From Hyphomicrobiales bacterium (GTDB lineage Bacteria > Pseudomonadota > Alphaproteobacteria > Rhizobiales > Xanthobacteraceae): a stretch of DNA of 60,731 bases. Both the position numbers and the translations under genes were made by a program. The stretch is taken from NCBI GenBank assembly GCA_019243195.1, contig JAFAUQ010000136.1, forward strand, positions 1 through 60,731, read 5' to 3'. Below, piece by piece: positions 45,288 through 53,097 of the stretch; the stretch's first letter is position 1; each line of letters starts with the position of its first letter. The notes under the pieces are model-generated. The model did no database searches. It worked only from the letters and a program-made list of their open reading frames with translations, and was not told the DNA's origin.

Positions 45288-45719
45288 ATGGCGATAAGCA
45301 ACTTCCACGAGGATTTGGCGCGTCACGGCGATGAGCCGCGCGCGAGCGAGCGCAACCTGGGCGTCACCTTCGCGGTGGTGCTGGCGCTCATTGCCGTGCT
45401 CAAGTTCTACCGAGGCCAAGGCACGGCGCTCTATTGGCTGGCGGCGGCCGCGGCCTTTCTCGCCTGCGCCTATTTTTGGACCGCGCCGCTGCGTCCGCTC
45501 AACGTCATCTGGCATCGGCTCGGGCTGGTGTTATTCGCCGTGGTGAGTCCGATCGTCATGGGTGTCGTTTTCTACACCACGGTCGCACCGATTGGATTGC
45601 TGATGCGCAGGTTCGGGAAGGATCCGCTGCGCCTTAAATTCGACCCGGCGGCACGTTCCTACTGGATCGAGCGCGATCCCCCCGGTCCTGCCGGGTCGCA
45701 GATGAAGAACCAGTTTTGA
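45288..45719 (+). CDS. SxtJ family membrane protein
   Basis: 143 residues from ATG 45288, preceded by the strong GGAGGAGGGG. Three hydrophobic helices lie at about 24-40, 48-68 and 75-100. The family-like sequence runs RNLGVTFAVVLALIAVL, TAPLRPLNVIWHRLG, FYTTVAPIGLLMR and LKFDPAARSYWIER. SxtJ-type proteins occur next to O-carbamoyltransferases in saxitoxin and other clusters, but their job is not established. Here it heads a tight operon with a 50-residue protein and a carbamoyltransferase, suggesting a membrane complex. Confidence 0.85.
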   Translation: MAISNFHEDLARHGDEPRASERNLGVTFAVVLALIAVLKFYRGQGTALYWLAAAAAFLACAYFWTAPLRPLNVIWHRLGLVLFAVVSPIVMGVVFYTTVAPIGLLMRRFGKDPLRLKFDPAARSYWIERDPPGPAGSQMKNQF

Positions 45720-45732
45720 CGGGAGACGTCCG

Positions 45733-45885
45733 TTGCTGAGCATCGTCGCTGAGCTTTGGAGCTTTCTGCGCGTGCGCAAGAAGTACTGGCTGCTGCCGGT
45801 GGTCGTGATGCTCGGCCTGATGGGCGGCCTCATCGTGCTCACCAAGGGCTCCGCCGTCGCGCCGTTCATCTATACGCTGTTTTGA
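45733..45885 (+). CDS. Small membrane protein, DUF5989/SxtK-like
   Basis: 50 residues starting at TTG 45733 with GGGAGA just upstream. It reads MLSIVAELWSFLRVRKKYWL, then one membrane helix (LLPVVVMLGLMGGLIVL), and ends in KGSAVAPFIYTLF. Small proteins with ELWxFLRxRKKYWLLP and APFIYTLF are the regular partner between SxtJ-like proteins and carbamoyltransferases. It starts 13 bases after sxtJ and its TGA is 2 bases before the carbamoyltransferase GTG, so the three are almost certainly co-translated. Function is unknown. Confidence 0.85.
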   Translation: MLSIVAELWSFLRVRKKYWLLPVVVMLGLMGGLIVLTKGSAVAPFIYTLF

Positions 45886-45887
45886 CC

Positions 45888-47726
45888 GTGCGCATTCTGG
45901 GCATTTCCGCCTTCTATCACGACAGCGCCGCCTGTCTGCTGGCGGATGGTCGCATCGTCGCGGCGGCGCAGGAGGAGCGCTTCACCCGCAAGAAGCACGA
46001 CGCGAGCTTTCCCCATCACGCCGCTCGTTATTGCTTAGAGGCCGGCCGTGTCGGTATCGGCGAGATCGATTACGTCGCGTTCTACGACAAACCGTTTCTC
46101 AAATTCGAGCGGCTGCTCGAGACTTATCTCGCCTTCGCTCCGCGCGGCTTCCGTTCGTTCCGCATGGCGATGCCGCTTTGGCTCAAGGAAAAATTGTTCC
46201 AGAAAATCGTGCTGCGCGACGAGCTCAAGAAACTCGGGCCGGGCGCTGACGTCGAACGGTTGCTCTTTGCCGAACATCATCAAAGTCATGCGGCATCTGC
46301 CTTCTTCGCCTCACCCTTCGCCGAGGCCGCGGTTCTCACCATGGACGGGGTCGGAGAGTGGACCACCACGTCCGCCGGCATCGGCCGGGCCGGTCATCTG
46401 GAGATCCTCAAGGAGCTGCACTTTCCCCATTCGCTCGGGCTGCTTTATTCCGCGCTGACCTATCACCTCGGATTCAAGGTGAACTCGGGCGAATACAAGG
46501 TCATGGGGCTTGCGCCCTATGGCGAACCCAAGCACGTCGATCTGTTCTTCGACCATCTGATGGACTTGAAACCCGACGGCACCTTCCGCCTCGACATGGA
46601 CTATTTCGATTATTGCACCGGGCTGACCATGACCAACGGGGCTTTCGACGCACTGTTCGGCGCGGCGCCACGCAAGCCGAATGAACTGCTCTCCCAATGG
46701 CACATGGATATTGCCGCCTCGCTGCAAAAGGTGACCGAGGAGGCGATGCTGCGGCTCGCCCGCTCGCTCGCCCGCGAGACAGGCGCGAAGAACCTGTGCC
46801 TTGCCGGCGGCGTCGCACTCAATTGCGTCGGCAACGGCAAGGTGCTGCGCGACGGTCAATTCGAGCGCATCTGGATCCAGCCGGCGGCAGGCGATGCCGG
46901 CGGCGCGGTCGGTGCGGCGCTTGCCGCCTATCACCTTTATGCCGGCAAACCGCGCAAGGTGAACGGCGGCAACGGCGCGGACGCGATGGCGGGCAGTTAC
47001 CTCGGTCCGAGCTTCGCCCAGGATGAGATCGAGCAACGACTCGCCGCTGCGGGCGCCGCGTTCGAGCGTTGCGAAGACGACGCGCTGATCGCACGCACCG
47101 TGGACGGCCTCGTTGCCGGAAACGCGGTCGGCTGGTTCCAGGGGCGCATGGAGTTCGGCCCGCGCGCGCTCGGCGCCCGCTCGATCATCGCCGATCCGCG
47201 CAGCCCGGAGATGCAGAAGACGCTGAACTTGCGGGTCAAATACCGCGAGAGCTTCCGCCCGTTCGCGCCGGCAGTGCTGCGCGAGGACGTGGCCGACTGG
47301 TTCGAGCTCGACGAGGACAGCCCCTACATGCTGCTGGTCGCCGACGTGGTCAAACGGCGGCGGCGACAAATGACCAACGAGGAGCAGTCGCTGTTCGGCA
47401 TCGATAAGCTCAACGTGCCGCGTTCGGACATCCCGGCGGTGACCCATGTCGACTATTCCGCGCGGGTGCAGACCGTGCACCGTGGGACCAACGAACGCTT
47501 CCACGATTTGCTCACGGCATTTAAGGCGCGCACCGGTTGTCCGGTGCTGGTCAACACCAGCTTCAACGTGCGCGGCGAACCGATCGTTTGTACCCCGGAG
47601 GACGCGTTCCGCTGCTTCATGGGCTCGGAGATCGAGCTTCTGGTGGCCGGCAATTGCGTCCTGCGCAAGGAACAGCAGGATCCGCGCCTCAAGCTCGATT
47701 ATAAGGACGCGTTCGAGCTCGATTGA
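45888..47726 (+). CDS. NodU/CmcH-type carbamoyltransferase
   Basis: 612 residues from GTG 45888 (VRILGISAFYHDSAACL); the larger frame from 45756 overlaps the 50-aa gene. The N-terminal domain has HDSAACLLADG and QEERFTRKKHD, the middle LFAEHHQSHAASAFFASPF and FKVNSGEYKVMGLAPYGEP, and the C-terminal YrdC-like part GWFQGRMEFGPRALGARSI and VNTSFNVRGEPIV. All conserved blocks of the family are present. It transfers a carbamoyl group from carbamoyl phosphate, via carbamoyl-AMP, to a hydroxyl, as in Nod factors, cephamycins and saxitoxin. Here the acceptor is probably a sugar of the local glycan. Confidence 0.93.
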   Translation: MRILGISAFYHDSAACLLADGRIVAAAQEERFTRKKHDASFPHHAARYCLEAGRVGIGEIDYVAFYDKPFLKFERLLETYLAFAPRGFRSFRMAMPLWLKEKLFQKIVLRDELKKLGPGADVERLLFAEHHQSHAASAFFASPFAEAAVLTMDGVGEWTTTSAGIGRAGHLEILKELHFPHSLGLLYSALTYHLGFKVNSGEYKVMGLAPYGEPKHVDLFFDHLMDLKPDGTFRLDMDYFDYCTGLTMTNGAFDALFGAAPRKPNELLSQWHMDIAASLQKVTEEAMLRLARSLARETGAKNLCLAGGVALNCVGNGKVLRDGQFERIWIQPAAGDAGGAVGAALAAYHLYAGKPRKVNGGNGADAMAGSYLGPSFAQDEIEQRLAAAGAAFERCEDDALIARTVDGLVAGNAVGWFQGRMEFGPRALGARSIIADPRSPEMQKTLNLRVKYRESFRPFAPAVLREDVADWFELDEDSPYMLLVADVVKRRRRQMTNEEQSLFGIDKLNVPRSDIPAVTHVDYSARVQTVHRGTNERFHDLLTAFKARTGCPVLVNTSFNVRGEPIVCTPEDAFRCFMGSEIELLVAGNCVLRKEQQDPRLKLDYKDAFELD

Positions 47727-47761
47727 TTGGGTCCGCCTCGCGTGCATCAACGCTGGTAACG

Positions 47762-49114
47762 ATGGCCGCCACCGCCGAGAGCGCACTTTCGAGCCGGCAG
47801 ACTCCCGCCGCGCGACCTTTCGGCCTTCACCGGCTGTCGGGCGGATGGTTGTGCGCGGCCCCAGCGCTCATCGCCACCGTGCTGTTCGCTTATCTCTATT
47901 CGACCGCGACACCGCTGACCGACGAATGGATTTTCCTCCACGCGGCGATCGACCTGCACAGCCTCGACTGGCATTCGTGGGCGGATTGGAAACGAGCGCT
48001 GGAAATTTACCCATTCAAACCGGGCGACCACGTCTTGGCGCTCCCGTTCGCGATCTATTTGATCGGTTCGGAACTCAGCAACTATGATCAGCGAGTTGAG
48101 ATCGCCATTACCATTGCGACCCTAATCGCGCAGATCGCAGCTTACCGTTCCGTCGTTTCCAAGTCGGCGTGGATGACGTTTGTCCTTTCCGTGATCATTT
48201 TCAATCCCGCTCGGTACATGGATTTCCTGTGGGGCTTTGAGTTCCATGAAGCGCTGTCGATCATGTTTGCCATTCTCGGCGTTGCGGCTCTCCGCCGCCT
48301 CGGCTCCAGCGATTACGGGTTCTGGAGGACAATCGTTATCGGCCTCGCACTCATGGCCGCGGCAATCCTTTCATCGGCAGCCGGCTATTTCGGCCTGCTC
48401 GGGGCCGCCGCGATGGTATCGGTGATGCGGATCGAGGCTCGGTGCAAGTTTGCGGCCCTGGCCATCATTGCAGCGGCCTTCATCGCGCTCTATGTCCTGC
48501 TGCGGCCCCCCTCCCATGCGCTGATCGCGGACTGGCATCGGGAGGCGTTCTATGTTCTCACCGCTCTTGGCGGGGTGCTTTGGAGCTCGCCGGTCGGTCT
48601 ATTCTCGTTTCCCATTAACGTGCGAAGCGTCACGGGAGCGGTGCTCATCCTGCTTTTCATCATCACCCTATGGCGCGCGTGGAATTTGCATCGCGTTAGC
48701 GAGATTGCGTTTCCGCTCGGGCTTGTCGTTTTCGGCCTTTTCGGGGCCGCCGCCATAGGGGTCAATCGCGAGTATCTCGGCAACTGGCACCTGCAATTCG
48801 TGGCGCCGGCCGTATGCGGTATTTTCATGTGTGCGTGGGTCGTCTCCAAAAGGACGCAGCTCAGAATCGATCTCCTCGCCGCGGTCGTGATCTTGGTCGG
48901 GGCAGTCATGGGCGCGAGAGAGGCCTTCCTGATCCACGGACCCGCCTACAACGCCTATGTCAGATCGATTGAGCGGTACATTCTGAACTTCACGCCCAAT
49001 AGCCCACAGCCGAAACCGTATCCTGCCCGCCCTCCACAATGGGATGTCGACCAGACGATGGTCGGTTTTCTTAAGACCCGGCACCATGTCCTTTTTGCTG
49101 GTTCTGGGGGTTAG
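47762..49114 (+). CDS. Polytopic membrane protein of unknown family
   Basis: 450 residues from ATG 47762 (MAATAESALSS). About ten helices run from residue 30 to 400. The first loop after helix 1 reads TATPLTDEWIFLHAA, with an acidic DE pair, then the chain continues FKPGDHVLALPFAIYL. This layout resembles GT-C-like proteins, but no named family is recognised. It lies 35 bases after the carbamoyltransferase in the same direction, so it may be the fourth gene of that operon. Confidence 0.6.
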   Translation: MAATAESALSSRQTPAARPFGLHRLSGGWLCAAPALIATVLFAYLYSTATPLTDEWIFLHAAIDLHSLDWHSWADWKRALEIYPFKPGDHVLALPFAIYLIGSELSNYDQRVEIAITIATLIAQIAAYRSVVSKSAWMTFVLSVIIFNPARYMDFLWGFEFHEALSIMFAILGVAALRRLGSSDYGFWRTIVIGLALMAAAILSSAAGYFGLLGAAAMVSVMRIEARCKFAALAIIAAAFIALYVLLRPPSHALIADWHREAFYVLTALGGVLWSSPVGLFSFPINVRSVTGAVLILLFIITLWRAWNLHRVSEIAFPLGLVVFGLFGAAAIGVNREYLGNWHLQFVAPAVCGIFMCAWVVSKRTQLRIDLLAAVVILVGAVMGAREAFLIHGPAYNAYVRSIERYILNFTPNSPQPKPYPARPPQWDVDQTMVGFLKTRHHVLFAGSGG

Positions 49115-49221
49115 TCATTGCGGCGCCCGCCATGACCCGGCGTCCGTGCCGTTGACACGTGCGGGGAGCGGCGTCATAGAACGTCATCTCCCGCCCATGC
49201 CGTGGCTCGGAATTCTACAAA

Positions 49222-51390
49222 TTGAGCTCTGACGGATTGCCATACGACGTTTCGATTGTTCTCGCGCTTCACCGGGAAGGCAAATATCTGCGGCGGACGC
49301 TTTTATCTTTGAAGGAAGCGGCAAATTATGCGCAAGCGTCGGGAATATCGTGTGAGTTCGTAGTGGTCCTCGACCGCTCCGACGACGCCACTGTCGCCGC
49401 CCTCAACGGTTTCGACCTCGAAGCGTTCGACGCCGTGCAAATAATTGAAGCGGACTACGGCTCGCTCGGTTTGACGCGCAATGCCGGCTGTGCCGCCGCA
49501 ACGGGCCGCTACTTCTGCCTTGCGGACGGGGACGATCTCATCTCCTATAACTTCGTCGCCGCGAACTTGTCCGAAGCGAAGCAATGCAGCGATCCGACGA
49601 TCTTCATTCCCCAGTATTTGGTCCTCTTCGACAAGACCTTTCAACTGCTTCGGTACTTCTCCCTGGACGACGTCACGCCGCTCTCCTTGATCGATCGGCA
49701 TCCGTTCGTATCACGCATTTTTTTCCATCGGGAGCTGTTCCAGAAGCAGCAATTTGTCGACGTGCGCCTGTCGAAGGGGTTCGCGTTCGAGGACTGGCAT
49801 TTCAACGCGGAGGCGGTCGCGCGCGGGTATGACGTCCGTCCCGCCAAGGATGCGATTTTATTTTATCGGCAACGCAGCGGCAGCTTGCTGGAGCAGGCGA
49901 ACGCTCTCTCCATGCGCCAGATCCCGCCCTCTCGCCTGTTCGAGCCTCCGATCTACCGCCGGCTGTGCGCGCGCGCGTTCGCGGAATTCAAGAACGGCGC
50001 GGGCAATAAACGGCCGGAGGGCGGGCTGCATCTGCATAGCGTGACGAACGATCCGGTGTGCCGCGACCTGTTCGCGGCCGCCAACCGGATAGAGCCGTCG
50101 ATCGACCTCGATCGCTTCGCGCCACGCGACTGTTCAACGAATCTTCCCGATCCGGACCTGACCGCCGGGTCGGCTTATTTCGAGCTGTGCGAAGCAATCG
50201 GCGACCGCCGCTTCTCCGACGTGTTCCTGGTCCCCTGGTTCACCACCGGCGGAGCAGAACGCTACCTCGCGAGCATCATCCGGGCGCTGGTGAAACAGGA
50301 CGAGGGGGCGAGCATTCTCGTGCTGATGGGAGAGAAGGGGGCGCAAAATTGCCCGGAGCGTCATCTGCCCGCCTCCGTCGTTGCCGTCGACCTGCCGGGC
50401 CGCTGGCCGCATTTGTCCGATGAGTTGATCGATCTGCTGACGCTGAAGATCATTTTGGCGACGGCGCCGGACGCGCGACTGTTCATGCGACACTGCATGT
50501 ACGCGGAACGATTCTTCGATCGTTATCAGTGGGCGCTCACCGGGTGCAGGCGGATTTACTTTCGGTTTTCCGAGGCGCGCCGATACGACCGCGATGTCGA
50601 GTTCCTGCAGCCGGGCGGGCATTCTTTCCTCTCCGACAATCTCGACAACCTGGACCTCATCGTCTGCGACAATGAATCGATCATCGAGGCGGACCGGCAC
50701 CGTTTCGGGATTTCCCCGGACAAGTGGTGCTGGCTGCCGTCGCTGCATTTTCCCCGCATGACGGATGCCGCCCTTGCCGCGCGCGTCGGGGCAGCCAGCA
50801 AAAACGTGCTGTGGGCGTCACGGCTTGCCGGCGAGAAGCGGCCGGAGCTGTTGGTGCAGATCGCGCGCTATCTGCATTCCCACGATCCGGATGTGGTCAT
50901 CCACGCCTACGGCGCCATCAGCTACGGCGGATATGATACGCGGGCTCTGCAGGGCGAGCCGAACCTGATCTATCACGGGCCGTACACGGATTTCGAGCGC
51001 ATCGCGGCGGGGGATTACGCTTGTTTCATCTACACCAGCATGTTCGACGGAGTACCCAACGTCGTTCTCGAAGCGGTGAGCATGGGGCTGCCGGTCGTCG
51101 CTCCCGATCTCGGCGGCCTGCCGGAGATCATCAGCGACGGTGAAACCGGCCTGCTGCTGCCCTCGAGCGGGAACAACGCCGAGATGGCGCAATGTTACGG
51201 CAATGCGGTCTTGCGGCTCGTGCATGAACCCGAACTGGGTGCCAGGCTCGCGCGCGCGGCGCTCGAGCGGTTGCGGGAGCGCCACTCGTCCGAGCGTTTT
51301 TCTCGCCAATTGTCTGTCATACTGGAACGGCTTCCGATCGGCGGGGACAACCACCCGCCGGCGGTGGGCACGCGGTCCGTCGCGGATTAG
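49222..51390 (+). CDS. Fused family 2 - family 4 glycosyltransferase
   Basis: 722 residues from TTG 49222 (MSSDGLPYDVSIVLALHREG). The N-terminal GT2 domain (about 8-235) has SIVLALHREGKYL, VVLDRSDD, the nucleotide-sugar site LADGDDLISYN (DGDD 102-105) and FEDWHFNAE. The second half (about 330-700) is a GT4-type transferase with VPWFTTGGAERYLASII, VLWASRLAGEKRPELL and YTSMFDGVPNVVLEAVSMGLPVV; the retaining GT4 Glu motif is in this last stretch. One chain probably adds two different sugars. It begins a plus-strand run of glycosyltransferases up to 55.4 kb. Confidence 0.85.
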   Translation: MSSDGLPYDVSIVLALHREGKYLRRTLLSLKEAANYAQASGISCEFVVVLDRSDDATVAALNGFDLEAFDAVQIIEADYGSLGLTRNAGCAAATGRYFCLADGDDLISYNFVAANLSEAKQCSDPTIFIPQYLVLFDKTFQLLRYFSLDDVTPLSLIDRHPFVSRIFFHRELFQKQQFVDVRLSKGFAFEDWHFNAEAVARGYDVRPAKDAILFYRQRSGSLLEQANALSMRQIPPSRLFEPPIYRRLCARAFAEFKNGAGNKRPEGGLHLHSVTNDPVCRDLFAAANRIEPSIDLDRFAPRDCSTNLPDPDLTAGSAYFELCEAIGDRRFSDVFLVPWFTTGGAERYLASIIRALVKQDEGASILVLMGEKGAQNCPERHLPASVVAVDLPGRWPHLSDELIDLLTLKIILATAPDARLFMRHCMYAERFFDRYQWALTGCRRIYFRFSEARRYDRDVEFLQPGGHSFLSDNLDNLDLIVCDNESIIEADRHRFGISPDKWCWLPSLHFPRMTDAALAARVGAASKNVLWASRLAGEKRPELLVQIARYLHSHDPDVVIHAYGAISYGGYDTRALQGEPNLIYHGPYTDFERIAAGDYACFIYTSMFDGVPNVVLEAVSMGLPVVAPDLGGLPEIISDGETGLLLPSSGNNAEMAQCYGNAVLRLVHEPELGARLARAALERLRERHSSERFSRQLSVILERLPIGGDNHPPAVGTRSVAD

Positions 51391-51439
51391 CTTGTGGCCC
51401 GCCTCCTTGCGAGTGGGCTGAAAGGAGTCGAAAGCCGGA

Positions 51440-51946
51440 ATGGCGAACGAGCGTCAGACCGTCACGTCGCTGAGCGCGCGAAGCGAGAATGTCGCGCGAC
51501 CCGCCTCTGTTCAGGCCGATCAGTTTCCGCGCCTCGAACGGGCCGAGGCGGCGGTGGCTCGGCTTGCCGGCGAGTTGGAGGACGTCAAGCAGCGGCTGGC
51601 CGCGCGCACGCGTGAGCTGCGCGCTGCCGATCGTCGGCTTGCCGAGGCACGCCGCGCCGGCCTCTCAGACAAACTTCTGCTGCGCGAATTTCTTGCCGAG
51701 CAGAGCAGTGTCCGGGATTGCGTTGTTGCCGAGTTGCAGGCCCGGTGCGAGAGATTGGAGCGCGCGTTGGCCGGCATCGCCGCGAGCACTTCGTGGAAGG
51801 TCACAGCGCCTGCGCGTTGGGTGGGCATGAAATATCCGGCAGTGGCGCGCGCCCTGCGCCGATCCCTCAAACTGGCGTGGTGGTCCTTGCGCTTCGAATT
51901 GATTTCGCGGCTGCGCGATGCGTTGCGCGGCCGGTCGCGAGCCTGA
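51440..51946 (+). CDS. Stand-alone coiled-coil protein with STSWKVTAPAR motif
   Basis: 168 residues, no catalytic domain. Residues about 30-112 form a heptad-rich coiled coil (RLERAEAAVARLAGELEDVK and on), then STSWKVTAPAR at 116-126, followed by a basic, aromatic tail (about 130-168). The same coiled coil plus STSWR-type motif occurs at the N-terminus of the 39.1-42.2 kb glycosyltransferase and the C-terminus of the next protein. It may be a scaffold or membrane-proximal adaptor that docks glycosyltransferases, or the leftover of one. Start is ATG 51440. Confidence 0.65.
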   Translation: MANERQTVTSLSARSENVARPASVQADQFPRLERAEAAVARLAGELEDVKQRLAARTRELRAADRRLAEARRAGLSDKLLLREFLAEQSSVRDCVVAELQARCERLERALAGIAASTSWKVTAPARWVGMKYPAVARALRRSLKLAWWSLRFELISRLRDALRGRSRA

Positions 51947-52002
51947 TATCGCGCTGCGGCACTGTTCCCACCATCGCCCATCTAGTCTAATTGCAGCCGG
52001 GA

Positions 52003-53097
52003 ATGGGCCAGCTTTTCCAGTCGTTTTGGTGGGGCGAGTGTCTCTCCCCCTACGAATGGCTCAGCCTGAAATCGTTCGTCGATTTCGGGCACCGCTTCGA
52101 TTTGTATACCTTCGATCCGGATATCGCCGTCCCCGCCCAGGTCCGCGTGTGTGACGCGGCAGAGTGGGTCAGCCGGAACGAGTTCTTTGTCTACCAGGAC
52201 GGATTCGGGAAAGGATCGCCGGCGGCGTTCGCCAACGTGTTCCGCTACCAGCTGCTGGGCGAGCGCGGCGGCTGGTGGGTGGACACCGATGTCGTTTGCC
52301 TGTCGGACGACATCCCCGATTATCCGCAGTTCGTCGCGCGTCAGGATGAGGATCTCGTCAACATCGCCGTCCTGCGTTTCCCGCCGCAGCACCCGGTCAT
52401 GCTGCGATGTCTTGAGCTGGCCCGCGAAAAAGGCCGCTCGGTTCGGTGGGGTGAGACCGGGCCGCAACTGTTGACGCAAGTGCTGCATGAATTGGGGAAC
52501 ACCGAAGGCACCTTTGATTCATCGCTCTGTTACCCAATCCACTATAACGACGCACTCGCCGTTCTTCAGCCGTCACAGGCAGAACGCGTCGCAGGCCGCT
52601 TAACCGGGGCTCGGTTCCTGCATCTTTGGAACACGATGCTCAGGAACGCCGGCGTGTGGAAGACTTATCTTCCGCCGCGCGGCTCGATGCTTCGCCGCCT
52701 TGTGGAGCAACATCAAATCAGCGGCTGGACCGGAGAATACGACGAAGCGGGATTATCGGAAGCGGCCGACCTCCATGCGCGACTTCGCGCCGAGTCTTCG
52801 AGACGGGCCGAGCTGGAGACGTCCTTGCGCGAAGCCGATGCGCGCCTTCAGACCGAGGCCGGGAGACGGGCCGAGTTGGAGGGCGGCCTCAGCGATGCTC
52901 ATGTGCGTATCGCGGCGGCGTCCGCACGGAGCACCGAGTTGCAGACCGCCTTGCACAATTGTGCCGACGCAGCCGAGCGGTTGCGTGCCGAGCGCGATGC
53001 TCTCATGGCCTCGACCAGTTGGCGGCTGACGGCGCCATTGCGGGCGCTGGGCAGGGGCCTCTCGCGGGCGCGCCGCGCGTTACGCCATGGTTGGTGA
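52003..53097 (+). CDS. DXD-motif glycosyltransferase (GT32/capsule-type) with coiled-coil tail
   Basis: 364 residues from ATG 52003 (a TTG at 51991 is also open). The catalytic part (1-240) has FQSFWWGECLSPYEWL, FANVFRYQLLGERGGWWVDT with the DTD metal site at 94-96, and GPQLLT, as in the mannosyltransferase OCH1/GT32-like group. Residues about 255-335 are a coiled coil encoded by a 63-base repeat, and the chain ends with STSWRLTAPLR (337-347) and a very basic tail. It overlaps the next gene by 11 bases. It likely adds a hexose to the glycan. Confidence 0.83.
   Translation: MGQLFQSFWWGECLSPYEWLSLKSFVDFGHRFDLYTFDPDIAVPAQVRVCDAAEWVSRNEFFVYQDGFGKGSPAAFANVFRYQLLGERGGWWVDTDVVCLSDDIPDYPQFVARQDEDLVNIAVLRFPPQHPVMLRCLELAREKGRSVRWGETGPQLLTQVLHELGNTEGTFDSSLCYPIHYNDALAVLQPSQAERVAGRLTGARFLHLWNTMLRNAGVWKTYLPPRGSMLRRLVEQHQISGWTGEYDEAGLSEAADLHARLRAESSRRAELETSLREADARLQTEAGRRAELEGGLSDAHVRIAAASARSTELQTALHNCADAAERLRAERDALMASTSWRLTAPLRALGRGLSRARRALRHGW
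52780..52968 (+). repeat. Three tandem 63-base coding repeats (21-residue coiled-coil unit)
   Basis: Units start at 52780, 52843 and 52906. Their products begin RLRAESSRRAELETSLREAD, RLQTEAGRRAELEGGLSDAH and RIAAASARSTELQTALHNCA. Each has 21 residues, exactly three heptads, so gain or loss of units would keep the coiled-coil register. The first two units are the most alike. Confidence 0.85.

Noticed and set aside
49152..49179. Promoter TTGACA plus TCATAG (16-base spacer) before the GT2-GT4 gene
   Set aside because: The -10 match is weak and the position alone is not enough evidence.
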